This document shows, piece by piece, positions 1 through 8,738 of a stretch of 64,000 bases of DNA. The position numbers were made by a program, and so were the translations under genes. The first letter of the stretch is position 1. Each line of letters begins with the position of its first letter. Location of the stretch: positions 1 to 64,000 of the forward strand of contig JAVVQG010000007.1 in assembly GCA_036655355.1 (NCBI GenBank). The letters are read 5' to 3'. Origin of the DNA: JAUNSR01 sp036655355. GTDB lineage: Bacteria > Bacteroidota > Bacteroidia > Bacteroidales > JAUNSR01. The notes under the pieces are model-generated. The model saw only the letters and a list, made by a program, of their open reading frames with translations, did no database searches and was not told the origin of the DNA.

Positions 1-123
1 TCTTTCTATAACTGGATAATGTTTAACCAGTCTAACTTTTTGGGGTCACTTCAAACTTTGGGTAGCCTCTTTTGCGAACTATTTTCCAAGTTATATCAAT
101 GGAATACTTTTAGTTACTATTGA
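1..123 (+). other. possible 3' end of an upstream gene
   Basis: The first forward frame is open from the window edge for 40 codons to a TGA at 121-123. A stretch this long can occur by chance in AT-rich DNA and I recognise no family in the peptide, so this is only a candidate tail of a gene that begins outside the window. Otherwise I see nothing in bases 1-151. Confidence 0.15.
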
Positions 124-151
124 CTATACGTTATTTTTGTCCCAGCTTACC

Positions 152-469
152 TTAATTAGTTACATTTCTCTTATAACCGAATGCGATCAAGAATAGCATA
201 CATAATATACTGATTGCTGCTTCTACATATGAATTTTGCATATGAATAGGGAAAATCGGATTGTAATACACCGCAATCATCACCAATGCGAGATTCCATG
301 TCGCTAAGCTTTTATAACGAAAATCCTTCCAGGCTAACCAAATTGCTCCCGCACACACAAAGGCTTTCCAAAGTTGTACGTACCAATCGGGTAACCACGA
401 AAACCAACTTCCAAGGGGCAGAATACCGATAAGAAGTAAAAATGCACAAATCCATGAAACCGTTCTCAT
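152..469 (-). CDS. small integral membrane protein (DUF6804-like)
   Basis: A 105-residue hydrophobic protein with about four predicted membrane segments (near residues 5-22, 32-47, 57-72 and 82-98) and a short basic C-terminus (YKRN). Its size and Trp-rich helices resemble small conserved Bacteroidetes membrane proteins such as the DUF6804 group, but the family call is from memory of the pattern only. It lies 87 bp downstream of the ArsR regulator on the same strand, so it may be co-transcribed with it. No function can be assigned. Confidence 0.6.
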   Translation of the reverse strand: MRTVSWICAFLLLIGILPLGSWFSWLPDWYVQLWKAFVCAGAIWLAWKDFRYKSLATWNLALVMIAVYYNPIFPIHMQNSYVEAAISILCMLFLIAFGYKRNVTN

Positions 470-556
470 ACAGTGATAAATTTTTAATTATACTCTTATC
501 ATAGAAACAGCTGTAAAACGCTATGGTTCGGGAAAACCGAAGATTCTCCCTCCTTT

Positions 557-865
557 TTATTCATTATTGATGGGTTGGATCTCCGTAGCAATACGCAAAA
601 TACGCAATGACTTTGAATCAGCTAACGAATAATAGGCATTACGTCCGTCACGCTCTAAGGCAAGTATCCCTTTTGCATGCATATCTAATACATGATGTGA
701 TACCAGAGGTTGTGCAAAACCGGTACGTTCACAAATCTCACCTACCGATAAACGCTTATGTTTTGATAAAAGAGTAATAATAAGAATACGATTCGGATGA
801 GCCACAGCTTTTAAGCTCTGTGCTACTTGTTCAAGCTCTTTAGGAGATAAACTATTCAAATTCAT
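557..865 (-). CDS. ArsR-family winged-helix transcriptional regulator
   Basis: A 102-residue single-domain protein made of an ArsR-type winged helix: the helix-turn-helix covers about residues 40-62 (SVGEICERTGFAQPLVSHHV) and the beta-hairpin wing about 68-82 (LERDGRNAYYSL). The ELCVCDL-type metal site of ArsR/SmtB is not conserved; only one cysteine sits in the recognition region, so it may sense something other than arsenite or zinc. It is divergent from the antiporter gene at 1019, leaving about 150 bp for shared control, and is followed by the small membrane protein. Target and ligand are unknown. Confidence 0.85.
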   Translation of the reverse strand: MNLNSLSPKELEQVAQSLKAVAHPNRILIITLLSKHKRLSVGEICERTGFAQPLVSHHVLDMHAKGILALERDGRNAYYSLADSKSLRILRIATEIQPINNE

Positions 866-1018
866 ACCATCGTCTTTATGGGTTATAAAGTAAATATATC
901 AATTTAATTTTATATTTACATCTCTTTATATCAATATTTTAGTTCTGCGACTCACTTTTTTCCTAGCTGACAATTTTAATTCTGATTATCTTCGCGACCT
1001 TATTTAAATCACAACCTC

Positions 1019-2215
1019 ATGCTTACAAGTTTTGCTTTAATCTTCTTATTGGCTCTTTCTTTAAGTAGCATCTTCAAAAAAATTAATTTACCACCACTCT
1101 TCGGCATGTTGTTGACAGGCATAATCTTGGGTCCGTATACATTAAACCTGATTGATTCTTCTCTGTTGTCTATCTCTCCCGATCTGCGGAAATTAGCGTT
1201 AGTTATTATATTGACACGCGCGGGACTCGCTTTGGATCTGAATGACTTGAAAAAAGTAGGAAGACCCGCTATTTTAATGAGCTTTCTCCCTGCTTGTCTC
1301 GAAATTATAGGAATCACGTGGCTCGCACCGAAGATTCTTGGAATCTCATTATTAGAAGCGGCCCTAATGGGAACCGTTGTCGCAGCCGTATCCCCGGCGA
1401 TTATCGTACCTAAAATGTTATTTCTGATGGAGCGGAAAATAGGTACGAAAAAAGGGATTCCTCAGATGATTATGGCAAGTGGTTCTGTTGATGATGTTTT
1501 TGTCATTGTTCTTTTTACAGCATTTACTTCTCTTCTACAGGGTGATAGTGTAACAGCGGGTACGTTATTTAAAATTCCGGTATCAATGATCACCGGAATC
1601 GCCGGAGGTGCTCTCCTCGGGTTATCGCTTAATTTATTCTTTCGGAATTACCATATGAGGGATTCCGTTAAAGTGTTGATCTTACTAAGTTTCTCATTCT
1701 TGTTTATTACAATTGAAAACAAATTGGAAAACCTGATTCCTTTCTCCGGTTTATTAGCTATCATGACAAATGGTGCCATCTTATATATGAAATACCAACC
1801 TTTAGCGATACGGTTATCTTCGAAGTTCTCAAAAATATGGGTAGTAGCAGAAATTATTCTGTTTGGTTTGGTTGGCGCTTCTGTGGATCTATCATTTGCT
1901 TTCGAAGCAGGTGCGTCTGTATTTCTACTCGTTATATTAGCGATGCTATTCAGAATGACCGGCGTATTTTTGAGTATGAGTAATACCGATCTCAACTTCA
2001 AGGAACGACTATTTTGCATGATTGCGTTCTTGCCAAAAGCGACAGTACAAGCTGCCATCGGTTCCATTCCTTTAACTCTGGGAATGCCTTGTGGTAACAT
2101 TATTCTGACCGTTGCCGTACTTGCCATATTGATAACAGCTCCTTTAGGTGCTTTAGGAATAGATCTCACTTACGGGCCTTTGCTTTGTGGACTGAATCGA
2201 AAACAGACCTCTTAG
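1019..2215 (+). CDS. cation/proton antiporter (Na+/H+ exchanger family)
   Basis: A 398-residue polytopic inner-membrane protein of the CPA-type Na+/H+ exchanger fold (PF00999), with roughly 11-12 hydrophobic segments spread over the whole length. The N-terminal GMLLTGIILGPY motif and the central stretch with paired acidic residues (GSVDDVFVIVLF, about residues 155-166) are characteristic of the ion-binding region. There is no C-terminal TrkA/RCK or USP domain, unlike many larger relatives. It stands alone on the plus strand, divergent from the ArsR regulator. The exact cation (Na+, K+ or Li+) cannot be told from sequence. The ATG at 1019 gives a sensible membrane start. Confidence 0.85.
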   Translation: MLTSFALIFLLALSLSSIFKKINLPPLFGMLLTGIILGPYTLNLIDSSLLSISPDLRKLALVIILTRAGLALDLNDLKKVGRPAILMSFLPACLEIIGITWLAPKILGISLLEAALMGTVVAAVSPAIIVPKMLFLMERKIGTKKGIPQMIMASGSVDDVFVIVLFTAFTSLLQGDSVTAGTLFKIPVSMITGIAGGALLGLSLNLFFRNYHMRDSVKVLILLSFSFLFITIENKLENLIPFSGLLAIMTNGAILYMKYQPLAIRLSSKFSKIWVVAEIILFGLVGASVDLSFAFEAGASVFLLVILAMLFRMTGVFLSMSNTDLNFKERLFCMIAFLPKATVQAAIGSIPLTLGMPCGNIILTVAVLAILITAPLGALGIDLTYGPLLCGLNRKQTS

Positions 2216-2238
2216 GAGAAACAAGAACAGGGGAACGC

Positions 2239-2700
2239 TTAAATTGGAATAGCCGAATCCTGTTTTACCACACCCAATACAAAATTGCTATGGAGACTTC
2301 CAAGACTATCTATCGTACCAAGTTTGTTTAATACGAAATCCTGATAATGCTTCATACTTTTTACATATATCTTAAGCATGAAGTCGAAGTCTCCCGATAT
2401 GTTATAGCATTCAGTTACTTCTTCCACCTGCTGAATCGCTTCCATAAATTCATATCCGATCTGCTGATTATGTTGTTTAAGTTTCACATTACAAAATACA
2501 CAAAACCCTTTTTCTAATTTTTCCGCATCGAGAATTGCTACGTAACGTTTGATAAACCCATCCTTCTCTAACCGTTTTACCCTGTCAAAAACAGGCGTCG
2601 GAGAGAGATTTACCGTTTTAGCTAACTCTTTTGTTGTCAAATTGGAATTGTTTTGAAGTTGTCTCAATATCTTCAGGTCAATATCATCCAGATAGCTCAT
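2239..2700 (-). CDS. Lrp/AsnC-family transcriptional regulator
   Basis: A 153-residue protein of normal Lrp/AsnC length. Residues 1-60 form the AsnC helix-turn-helix (LDDIDLKILRQLQ start, then TKELAKTVNLSPTPVFDRVKRLE) and residues 65-145 the RAM ligand-binding domain, including the typical GDFDFMLKIYV strand. The family binds amino acids and controls amino-acid metabolism. Its gene is divergent from metY at 2877, and a near-perfect 14-bp inverted repeat lies between them (2742-2785), so metY and the regulator itself are the likely targets. The ligand, perhaps methionine or a branched-chain amino acid, is inferred from context only. Confidence 0.92.
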   Translation of the reverse strand: MSYLDDIDLKILRQLQNNSNLTTKELAKTVNLSPTPVFDRVKRLEKDGFIKRYVAILDAEKLEKGFCVFCNVKLKQHNQQIGYEFMEAIQQVEEVTECYNISGDFDFMLKIYVKSMKHYQDFVLNKLGTIDSLGSLHSNFVLGVVKQDSAIPI

Positions 2701-2741
2701 AGATTTTTTTTCTTTTTAAGTGCATAAATTCAATCCGATAA

Positions 2742-2785
2742 AGATATATATTCTTCGCAAATACACCTAATAAGAATTTATATCT
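2742..2785. promoter_or_regulatory. inverted repeat, candidate Lrp operator
   Basis: Left arm agatatatattctt (2742-2755) and right arm aagaatttatatct (2772-2785) match at 13 of 14 positions when inverted, separated by 16 bp. The site sits between the lrp-type gene and metY. On the minus strand it overlaps TATCTTTA, a -7-like box for the regulator gene, which would suit autorepression; for metY it lies 40-80 bp upstream of the -7 box, which would suit activation. Binding by the Lrp protein is inferred. Confidence 0.5.
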
Positions 2786-2824
2786 GTATTTCAGGTAATA
2801 TACAAATTATATCTCTGCAATATC

Positions 2825-2832
2825 TACATTTG
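2825..2832 (+). promoter_or_regulatory. metY promoter, -7 box
   Basis: TACATTTG matches the Bacteroidetes -7 consensus TAnnTTTG exactly and lies 45 bp before the metY start codon. No clear TTTG -33 box is found 19-21 bp upstream, which would fit an activator-dependent promoter. Confidence 0.45.
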
Positions 2833-2876
2833 TCTAAACAAACAACCGGTTTAAACATTAAATAAAAGATATAATT

Positions 2877-4175
2877 ATGAATAGAGATAAGTTGCATTTT
2901 GAGACCTTACAGTTACATGTTGGACAAGAAAATCCAGATTCTGCCACCGGAGCCCGAGCCGTTCCAATCTATCAAACCACTTCTTATGTGTTTCGCGATT
3001 CCGAGCATGCTGCGGCACGCTTTAATCTTTCGGATGCAGGTAATATTTACGGGCGCCTAACCAATTCCACACAAGGTGTACTCGAAGAAAGAATAGCCGC
3101 ATTAGAAGGTGGAGTCGCAGCTTTGGCTGTAGCGAGTGGAGCGGCAGCCATTACATATGCACTTCAAAATATCACCCGTGCAGGTGATCATATTGTGGCT
3201 GCCAAAACCATCTACGGTGGCAGCTATAACCTACTCGCCCATACATTTCCGGCGAGTGGCGTTAACACTACTTTTGTTGATCCTTCACAATTAAGCAATT
3301 TTGAAGAGGCCATTCAAGACAATACCAAACTCATATTTATCGAAACCTTAGGCAACCCGAATTGCAATATCATCGATATAGAAGCGCTTGCAGAGATCGC
3401 CCATAAACACCAAATTCCCCTTGTAATCGATAATACGTTCGGAACACCTTATCTGATCCGTCCCATTGAATATGGCGCAGATATAGTCATTCATTCCGCA
3501 ACCAAATTTATTGGAGGTCATGGAACCTCTTTAGGGGGAATCATTGTAGACAGTGGTAAATTTGATTGGAACAAAAGTGGAAAATTCCCTCAATTAACTC
3601 AGCCGGATCCAAGTTATCACGGAGCTATTTTTTGTGATGTAGCAGGAAACGCAGCATACATTACCCGTATCCGTGCTGTCATTTTAAGAGACACGGGAGC
3701 TTGCATCAGTCCCTTTAATGCATTTCTTCTACTTCAGGGATTGGAAACGCTTTCCCTCCGTGTTGAAAGACATGTGGAGAACGCACTCAAAGTGATTCAA
3801 TATCTTTCAAATCACCCTAAAGTGGAAAGAATAAATCACCCCGCTTTATCTTCACATCCGGATCATACGCTTTACAAGCGCTATTTTCCGAAAGGAGCCG
3901 GCTCAATATTTACATTCGATGTAAAAGCAATAGAAAACTCAAATGAGAAAACGGCACATACCTTCATTGATTCATTACGGATTTTCTCTTTGCTTGCAAA
4001 TGTGGCCGATTTAAAGTCTCTTGTGATTCATCCGGCCACGACTACTCATTCTCAATTAAATGAAGATGAATTGAAGGAACAGTCGATTTATGCCAATACC
4101 ATTCGTCTAAGTATTGGAACGGAACACATTGATGACCTTCTTGCGGATCTAGATCACGCTTTTGCTACAATATAA
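2877..4175 (+). CDS. metY: O-acetylhomoserine sulfhydrylase (PLP enzyme)
   Basis: A 432-residue Cys/Met metabolism PLP enzyme (PF01053). The length and the opening FETLQLHVGQ are typical of O-acetylhomoserine aminocarboxypropyltransferase, which makes homocysteine from O-acetylhomoserine and sulfide, rather than of the roughly 380-residue cystathionine synthases and lyases. The PLP-binding lysine is K210 in SATKFIGGHG, and the preceding VIDNTFGTP supplies the cofactor-ring Asp. It is cytoplasmic. The gene is divergent from the Lrp regulator and convergent with metH, whose product methylates homocysteine, so the two steps of methionine synthesis sit side by side but are transcribed separately. 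Confidence 0.93.
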   Translation: MNRDKLHFETLQLHVGQENPDSATGARAVPIYQTTSYVFRDSEHAAARFNLSDAGNIYGRLTNSTQGVLEERIAALEGGVAALAVASGAAAITYALQNITRAGDHIVAAKTIYGGSYNLLAHTFPASGVNTTFVDPSQLSNFEEAIQDNTKLIFIETLGNPNCNIIDIEALAEIAHKHQIPLVIDNTFGTPYLIRPIEYGADIVIHSATKFIGGHGTSLGGIIVDSGKFDWNKSGKFPQLTQPDPSYHGAIFCDVAGNAAYITRIRAVILRDTGACISPFNAFLLLQGLETLSLRVERHVENALKVIQYLSNHPKVERINHPALSSHPDHTLYKRYFPKGAGSIFTFDVKAIENSNEKTAHTFIDSLRIFSLLANVADLKSLVIHPATTTHSQLNEDELKEQSIYANTIRLSIGTEHIDDLLADLDHAFATI

Positions 4176-4232
4176 TTTACTTACAACCCGAAACAGTCCA
4201 TTTTATCAAAGAGCGCGTATTCGTAAACGCAG

Positions 4233-4283
4233 AGAGGTTGTCTAAAATTCATATGAATGAGTTTTAGACAACCTCTTTTTTTT
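4233..4283. terminator. bidirectional terminator between metY and metH
   Basis: A perfect 15-bp stem: agaggttgtctaaaa (4233-4247) pairs with ttttagacaacctct (4262-4276), with a loop that is itself palindromic (attcatatgaat) and a run of T after it. It lies between convergent metY and metH. The same stem sequence recurs at 27277 and, in altered form, at 57558. Confidence 0.85.
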
Positions 4284-4343
4284 GGAGTAAATTTTAAAAT
4301 TCAAGAGTAAATGCTCCATAAAAGCATTTACTCCTAAATCTAA

Positions 4344-7300
4344 TTAGGGAATATATTTCCGAATTTCGGCTTCATCCATTCCGCGTATTTCAGCATATGC
4401 TTTTCGTTGTTCTGAATCAATAGACCCAATCATGAAATAAGTAGCTTTCGGATGCGAAAAATAAAACCCGCTTACGGTTGCATTGGGATACATGGCTCCA
4501 TTCTCTGTGAGTGTTACACCAACCTTTGAAAAGTCAAGCAACTCATCAAGAATAAAGTTCAGTGATTGGTCCGGCAACGACGGATACCCTACAGCCGGAC
4601 GAATTCCGCGAAAATGCATCTTACGGATCTCTTCCTCACTCAGATTCTCTTCCGGAGCATACCCCCAATATTCTTTACGTACCTGGGCATGCAACCATTC
4701 GCTTGCAGCTTCTACCAACCGATCTCCCACTGACTGCAACAAAAGGATTCTGTATTCATCTCCCTCTTTCTTAAAATCATCAAGTAAATCGGAGAATCCT
4801 TTTCCTATTGAAACAACAAAAGTTCCGATATAATCTTGACGTCCGGATGTCTCGGGTGCTATAAAGTCCACCAAAGAGAGATAATGGGATTTCTCCTCTT
4901 TTGGATGTTGCTGTCTCAATACCGGAATGAGTCGGTTCTTGTTCTCTTCTTGAATGGATATCGACTCCCCTTTGCCTACTGCCGGAAAAAATCCGATGCG
5001 TGCAGCAAGTTTGATTGTCGGATTCGCCTCTAACTGAGCCAACAATTCTAGTGCATCCTGATAGAGTTGAGGGTCGTTCGACACCTTCCATGCTTTAAAG
5101 AAATACCTCCAATTTATGAAAGGACGAAGTTCCTGTATCGAAATCGTATTATTTTCTGTTACACCCATTTTCAAAGGCACAGGAGGAATATAATTTTCCC
5201 AATCCATGCGGACTCTTTTTTCACACGCTTCCACATAAGAGGTCAATTCCTCTTTCTTATCCAAACTTCGTCTCAACAACTCTTGTTCTTCACGCAACGA
5301 CTCAACGATTTTCATGCGTGATTCCGGATTCATATATTGCGAAGCGACAACCGGATTTTGAGCTGCGTCTTTCAAGTGAAAAACAGCACCCGAATAGAAA
5401 GGTGCAATTTTCACTGCAGTATGCAGTTTTGAAGTGGTGGCTCCTCCAATCATCAACGGAATACGAAGGCCGGCCTTCTCCATAGCGTCTGCCACTTTAC
5501 TCATCTCCTCAAGGGAGGGTGTAATTAAGCCGCTCAATCCTATAAAGTCAACCTCGTTCTCAATGGCTGTGCGGATAATTTCCTCCATCGGAACCATTAC
5601 GCCTAAATCAATGACTTCGAAGTTATTGCATGCCAGGATAACGCTTACAATATTCTTACCTATATCATGCACATCTCCTTTTACCGTAGCCACGAGGAAT
5701 TTACCTAGCGTTGAGGAATCTTGTGCATGTTTCTGTTTCTCAATTTCTGGTTGCAACAACTCTACGGCCTTTTTCATCGTGCGGGCACTTTTGACAACCT
5801 GCGGAAGAAACATCTTGCCATCGCCAAAAAGAATTCCCACTTCATTCATCGCCGCCATAAGGGGACCGTCAATAATATCTATTGCACGCTCATATTTAAT
5901 AAGCGCTTCCTTTATATCCTGTTCAAGATATTGAATATCACCTTTCAAAAGCGCTTTCTCAAGACGTTGTTCCACACTCATTGAGACTCTTTCATCTATC
6001 GGAGACACTTCACGCACTTCGGGACCTGCTTTCAAACTTTCGGCCGCCTCAATCAGACGTTCCGTTGCCTCTTCATTTCGGTTCAGCACAACATCTTCGA
6101 TCAGTACGAGAAGTTCTTCCGGAATATCTGCATAGGTGATGGATGTTGCAGGATTCACAATACCCATATCCATCCCTGCTTTGATTGCATGAAAAAGAAA
6201 TACGGCATGCATCGCTTCCCGAATGTAGTTATTGCCTCTGAATGAAAAAGAAAGGTTGCTTACTCCTCCGCTCACTTTTGCAGAAGGGAGATTTTGCTTA
6301 ATCCATCGGGTTGCGTTGATAAAATCAACACTGTAATTATTATGCTCTCTGATACCGGTTGCGATGGCGAGAATGTTTGGATCAAAAATAATGTCAGAAG
6401 GATTAAATCCGGCCTTATCCACCAATAAACGATAAGCTCTCTCACAAATTTCGATTTTACGTTCATAGCTATCGGCCTGTCCAACCTCGTCGAATGCCAT
6501 CACTACCACCGCAGCACCTAAAGATTTTACAAGTTGGGCATTTTCAAGAAAAGCCTCTTCACCTTCTTTCAGGGATATGGAATTAACAATAGATTTACCC
6601 TGCACGCATTTCAAGCCGGCTTCAATAACGTCGAATTTTGAAGAATCAATCATTACCGGAACTTTCGAAACATCCGGATCGCTAGCCATTAGGTTCAGAA
6701 ACGTCACCATCTCCTCTTTCGCATCCAACATAGAGTCATCCATGTTGATATCTATGATCTGAGCTCCGTCTTCCACCTGTTGACGAGCAATGGTCAATGC
6801 TTCTTCATATTTTTTTTCTTTGATCAAGCGAAGAAATTTTCGTGATCCGGCTACATTACATCGTTCCCCGACGTTAATGAAATTATTGTCTTTTTTGATT
6901 TCGAGTGGTTCGAGACCGGAAAGTAGCGTACAACTGTATTCGGGCGCCACTTGGTGTAAGGCAGCCGTTTCAAGCAAATCGTCGTAAAGTGCAATGTGAT
7001 CCGGGGTTGTTCCGCAACATCCTCCGATTATATTCACCAATCCCTCTTCCAGGTATTCTTTAATCTGTGACGCCATCAACTCTGGCGTTTCATCGTATTC
7101 TCCCAATGTATTGGGTAATCCGGCATTCGGGTGAGATGAGATAAAATAGGGCGCTTTTTCACCCAATTGCTTAAGAAACGGTTTCATATCACGAGCCCCG
7201 AAAGAACAATTTAATCCTACCGATAATAGATCGGCATGCATTACAGACGCAAGGAATGCATCGATGGTTTGTCCCGATAGTGTTCTTCCTCCTTTATCCG

Positions 7301-7931
7301 ATACGGTCAGAGACAACATTACGGGAATCTTTTTCCCTGTTATCTGATTCGCTTTCTGAGCCGCGGAGAGAGCAGCTTTCGCATTTAATGTATCAAATAC
7401 CGTTTCGATAAGAAGCAGATCCACCCCTCCCTCGATCAAAGCTTTCATCTGTTCCGTATAGGATGATTCAAGTTGATCATAGGTTAAATTTCTAAACGAA
7501 GGATTATTGACATCCGGCGATATCGAAGTGGTTTTATTGGTTGGTCCAACTGAGCCGGCTACAAAGCGTGGTTTATCGGGATTGAGGAGCATAAATTCGT
7601 TTGCCGCTTCACGGGCTATACGAGCTGCCTCAAAGTTCATTTCATATACAAACGCTTCCATGTGATAGTCTTGCATTGAAACCGAATTCGCATTAAAAGA
7701 GTTGGTTTCAATGATATCTGCACCTGCAGCAAGATAAGCGTTATGGATTTCACGGATTACATCCGGTCTTGTCAAAACAAGAATATCATTGTTTCCTTGG
7801 AGAGACCCAGGAATTTCTTTGAAACGATCTCCCCTAAAATCATCTTCATTCAGGGCATAACGCTGAATCATAGTGCCCATAGCCCCATCCAATACAAGGA
7901 TGCGACTTTTCAATATTTCTCTTAAACTCAT
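4344..7931 (-). CDS. metH: cobalamin-dependent methionine synthase
   Basis: A full-length 1,195-residue MetH (E. coli protein 1,227). Domain order: homocysteine-binding barrel (about 1-325) with zinc cysteines near 243 and at 305-306 (GGCCGTTPDH), pterin/methyl-folate barrel (about 340-610), cobalamin cap and binding domains (about 640-880) with the axial histidine H755 in DVHDIGKN, and the reactivation domain binding S-adenosylmethionine (about 900-1195). It transfers the methyl group of 5-methyltetrahydrofolate to homocysteine through B12. The 83 bp upstream to trkA are too short for a cobalamin riboswitch. It follows trkA on the same strand and faces metY. Confidence 0.97.
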   Translation of the reverse strand: MSLREILKSRILVLDGAMGTMIQRYALNEDDFRGDRFKEIPGSLQGNNDILVLTRPDVIREIHNAYLAAGADIIETNSFNANSVSMQDYHMEAFVYEMNFEAARIAREAANEFMLLNPDKPRFVAGSVGPTNKTTSISPDVNNPSFRNLTYDQLESSYTEQMKALIEGGVDLLLIETVFDTLNAKAALSAAQKANQITGKKIPVMLSLTVSDKGGRTLSGQTIDAFLASVMHADLLSVGLNCSFGARDMKPFLKQLGEKAPYFISSHPNAGLPNTLGEYDETPELMASQIKEYLEEGLVNIIGGCCGTTPDHIALYDDLLETAALHQVAPEYSCTLLSGLEPLEIKKDNNFINVGERCNVAGSRKFLRLIKEKKYEEALTIARQQVEDGAQIIDINMDDSMLDAKEEMVTFLNLMASDPDVSKVPVMIDSSKFDVIEAGLKCVQGKSIVNSISLKEGEEAFLENAQLVKSLGAAVVVMAFDEVGQADSYERKIEICERAYRLLVDKAGFNPSDIIFDPNILAIATGIREHNNYSVDFINATRWIKQNLPSAKVSGGVSNLSFSFRGNNYIREAMHAVFLFHAIKAGMDMGIVNPATSITYADIPEELLVLIEDVVLNRNEEATERLIEAAESLKAGPEVREVSPIDERVSMSVEQRLEKALLKGDIQYLEQDIKEALIKYERAIDIIDGPLMAAMNEVGILFGDGKMFLPQVVKSARTMKKAVELLQPEIEKQKHAQDSSTLGKFLVATVKGDVHDIGKNIVSVILACNNFEVIDLGVMVPMEEIIRTAIENEVDFIGLSGLITPSLEEMSKVADAMEKAGLRIPLMIGGATTSKLHTAVKIAPFYSGAVFHLKDAAQNPVVASQYMNPESRMKIVESLREEQELLRRSLDKKEELTSYVEACEKRVRMDWENYIPPVPLKMGVTENNTISIQELRPFINWRYFFKAWKVSNDPQLYQDALELLAQLEANPTIKLAARIGFFPAVGKGESISIQEENKNRLIPVLRQQHPKEEKSHYLSLVDFIAPETSGRQDYIGTFVVSIGKGFSDLLDDFKKEGDEYRILLLQSVGDRLVEAASEWLHAQVRKEYWGYAPEENLSEEEIRKMHFRGIRPAVGYPSLPDQSLNFILDELLDFSKVGVTLTENGAMYPNATVSGFYFSHPKATYFMIGSIDSEQRKAYAEIRGMDEAEIRKYIP

Positions 7932-8014
7932 TAATCTTACCTACCTTTAAATTTTTTCAAAGATAATAAAAGTATGGTTTTTAAGATTAAATTTATATTA
8001 CAGAAATGTGTCAT

Positions 8015-8704
8015 TTAGGAGAGTGTTTTCTTCATATTTGAGAAATCGGATTCTTTCCCGAACAACACTAGAATGTCATTTTTCTGAAGGAGTGTATTTT
8101 CATTCCAGCCCTCTAAAACATCATACTGAGTACTTACATCGCCGAAGAAATTCTTCGATGGGGATTCTCGTTTGATGGTAATAAGCTGCATCTTAAAATT
8201 CCCTTTGAAATTGATCGATTCAACCGAATTACCTATTAAGACGGGAGCAACCAAGGTTTCGTAGATACGATATTCATCATCAATCGGAAATAACCGCTTT
8301 ATGCCGGTTGTGCTCACATTAAAGGAATAGCGTTCACCGGCCAACTCTCCCGGTTTCATGATCTCATCTATTCCGATCGCGTTTAGAATGGCCGTTTCGA
8401 CCGAAGAGTTACTTCGGGCTAAAATTCGTTTTGCGCCTAGTTTCTTCACATAAGCTACCGCCTGGATGGATACGCTGAGTTGATTTCCTATCGCTACAAC
8501 TACGGCATCCACATCCTTTATCGGAAGTGAAGTAAGGGCATGATACTCACTTACATCTAAACAAATCGTACTGGACATATCGTCTTTGTATTCTTCCACT
8601 TTAGAAATGTTATTGTCAACGCCAATCACATCATCGCCCTGTTCTGTGAGAATGCGTGCCATGGTATGACCCAACGTCCCCAACCCCAAAATAATGAACT
8701 TCAT
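8015..8704 (-). CDS. trkA: TrkA/KtrA-type potassium uptake regulator
   Basis: A 229-residue cytoplasmic protein of KtrA length, half the size of E. coli TrkA. Residues 1-125 are an RCK N (Rossmann) domain with the nucleotide loop GLGTLG near residue 7 and an acidic residue ending strand 2 (VIGVDNN); residues 135-225 are a TrkA_C domain. Such subunits form a ring under the membrane channel and gate K+ uptake in response to ATP/ADP or NAD(H). The gene follows the TrkH-type channel gene by 34 bp, so the two form one K+ uptake system. Confidence 0.92.
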   Translation of the reverse strand: MKFIILGLGTLGHTMARILTEQGDDVIGVDNNISKVEEYKDDMSSTICLDVSEYHALTSLPIKDVDAVVVAIGNQLSVSIQAVAYVKKLGAKRILARSNSSVETAILNAIGIDEIMKPGELAGERYSFNVSTTGIKRLFPIDDEYRIYETLVAPVLIGNSVESINFKGNFKMQLITIKRESPSKNFFGDVSTQYDVLEGWNENTLLQKNDILVLFGKESDFSNMKKTLS

Positions 8705-8738
8705 ATCGTTCTCTGTTTAGATTAATCAACCTACGTAA

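Noticed and set aside
1..151. Insertion sequence remnant at the left edge
   Set aside because: No terminal inverted repeat or transposase motif can be identified in 151 bp.
1009..1317. Minus-strand reading frame opposite the antiporter gene
   Set aside because: It is the complement of a clear membrane-protein gene and has no recognisable family features; likewise 1648-2169 and the minus-strand frames opposite the ATPase.
7932..8014. Cobalamin riboswitch before metH
   Set aside because: Only 83 bp separate metH from trkA and no B12 box or large fold is visible.
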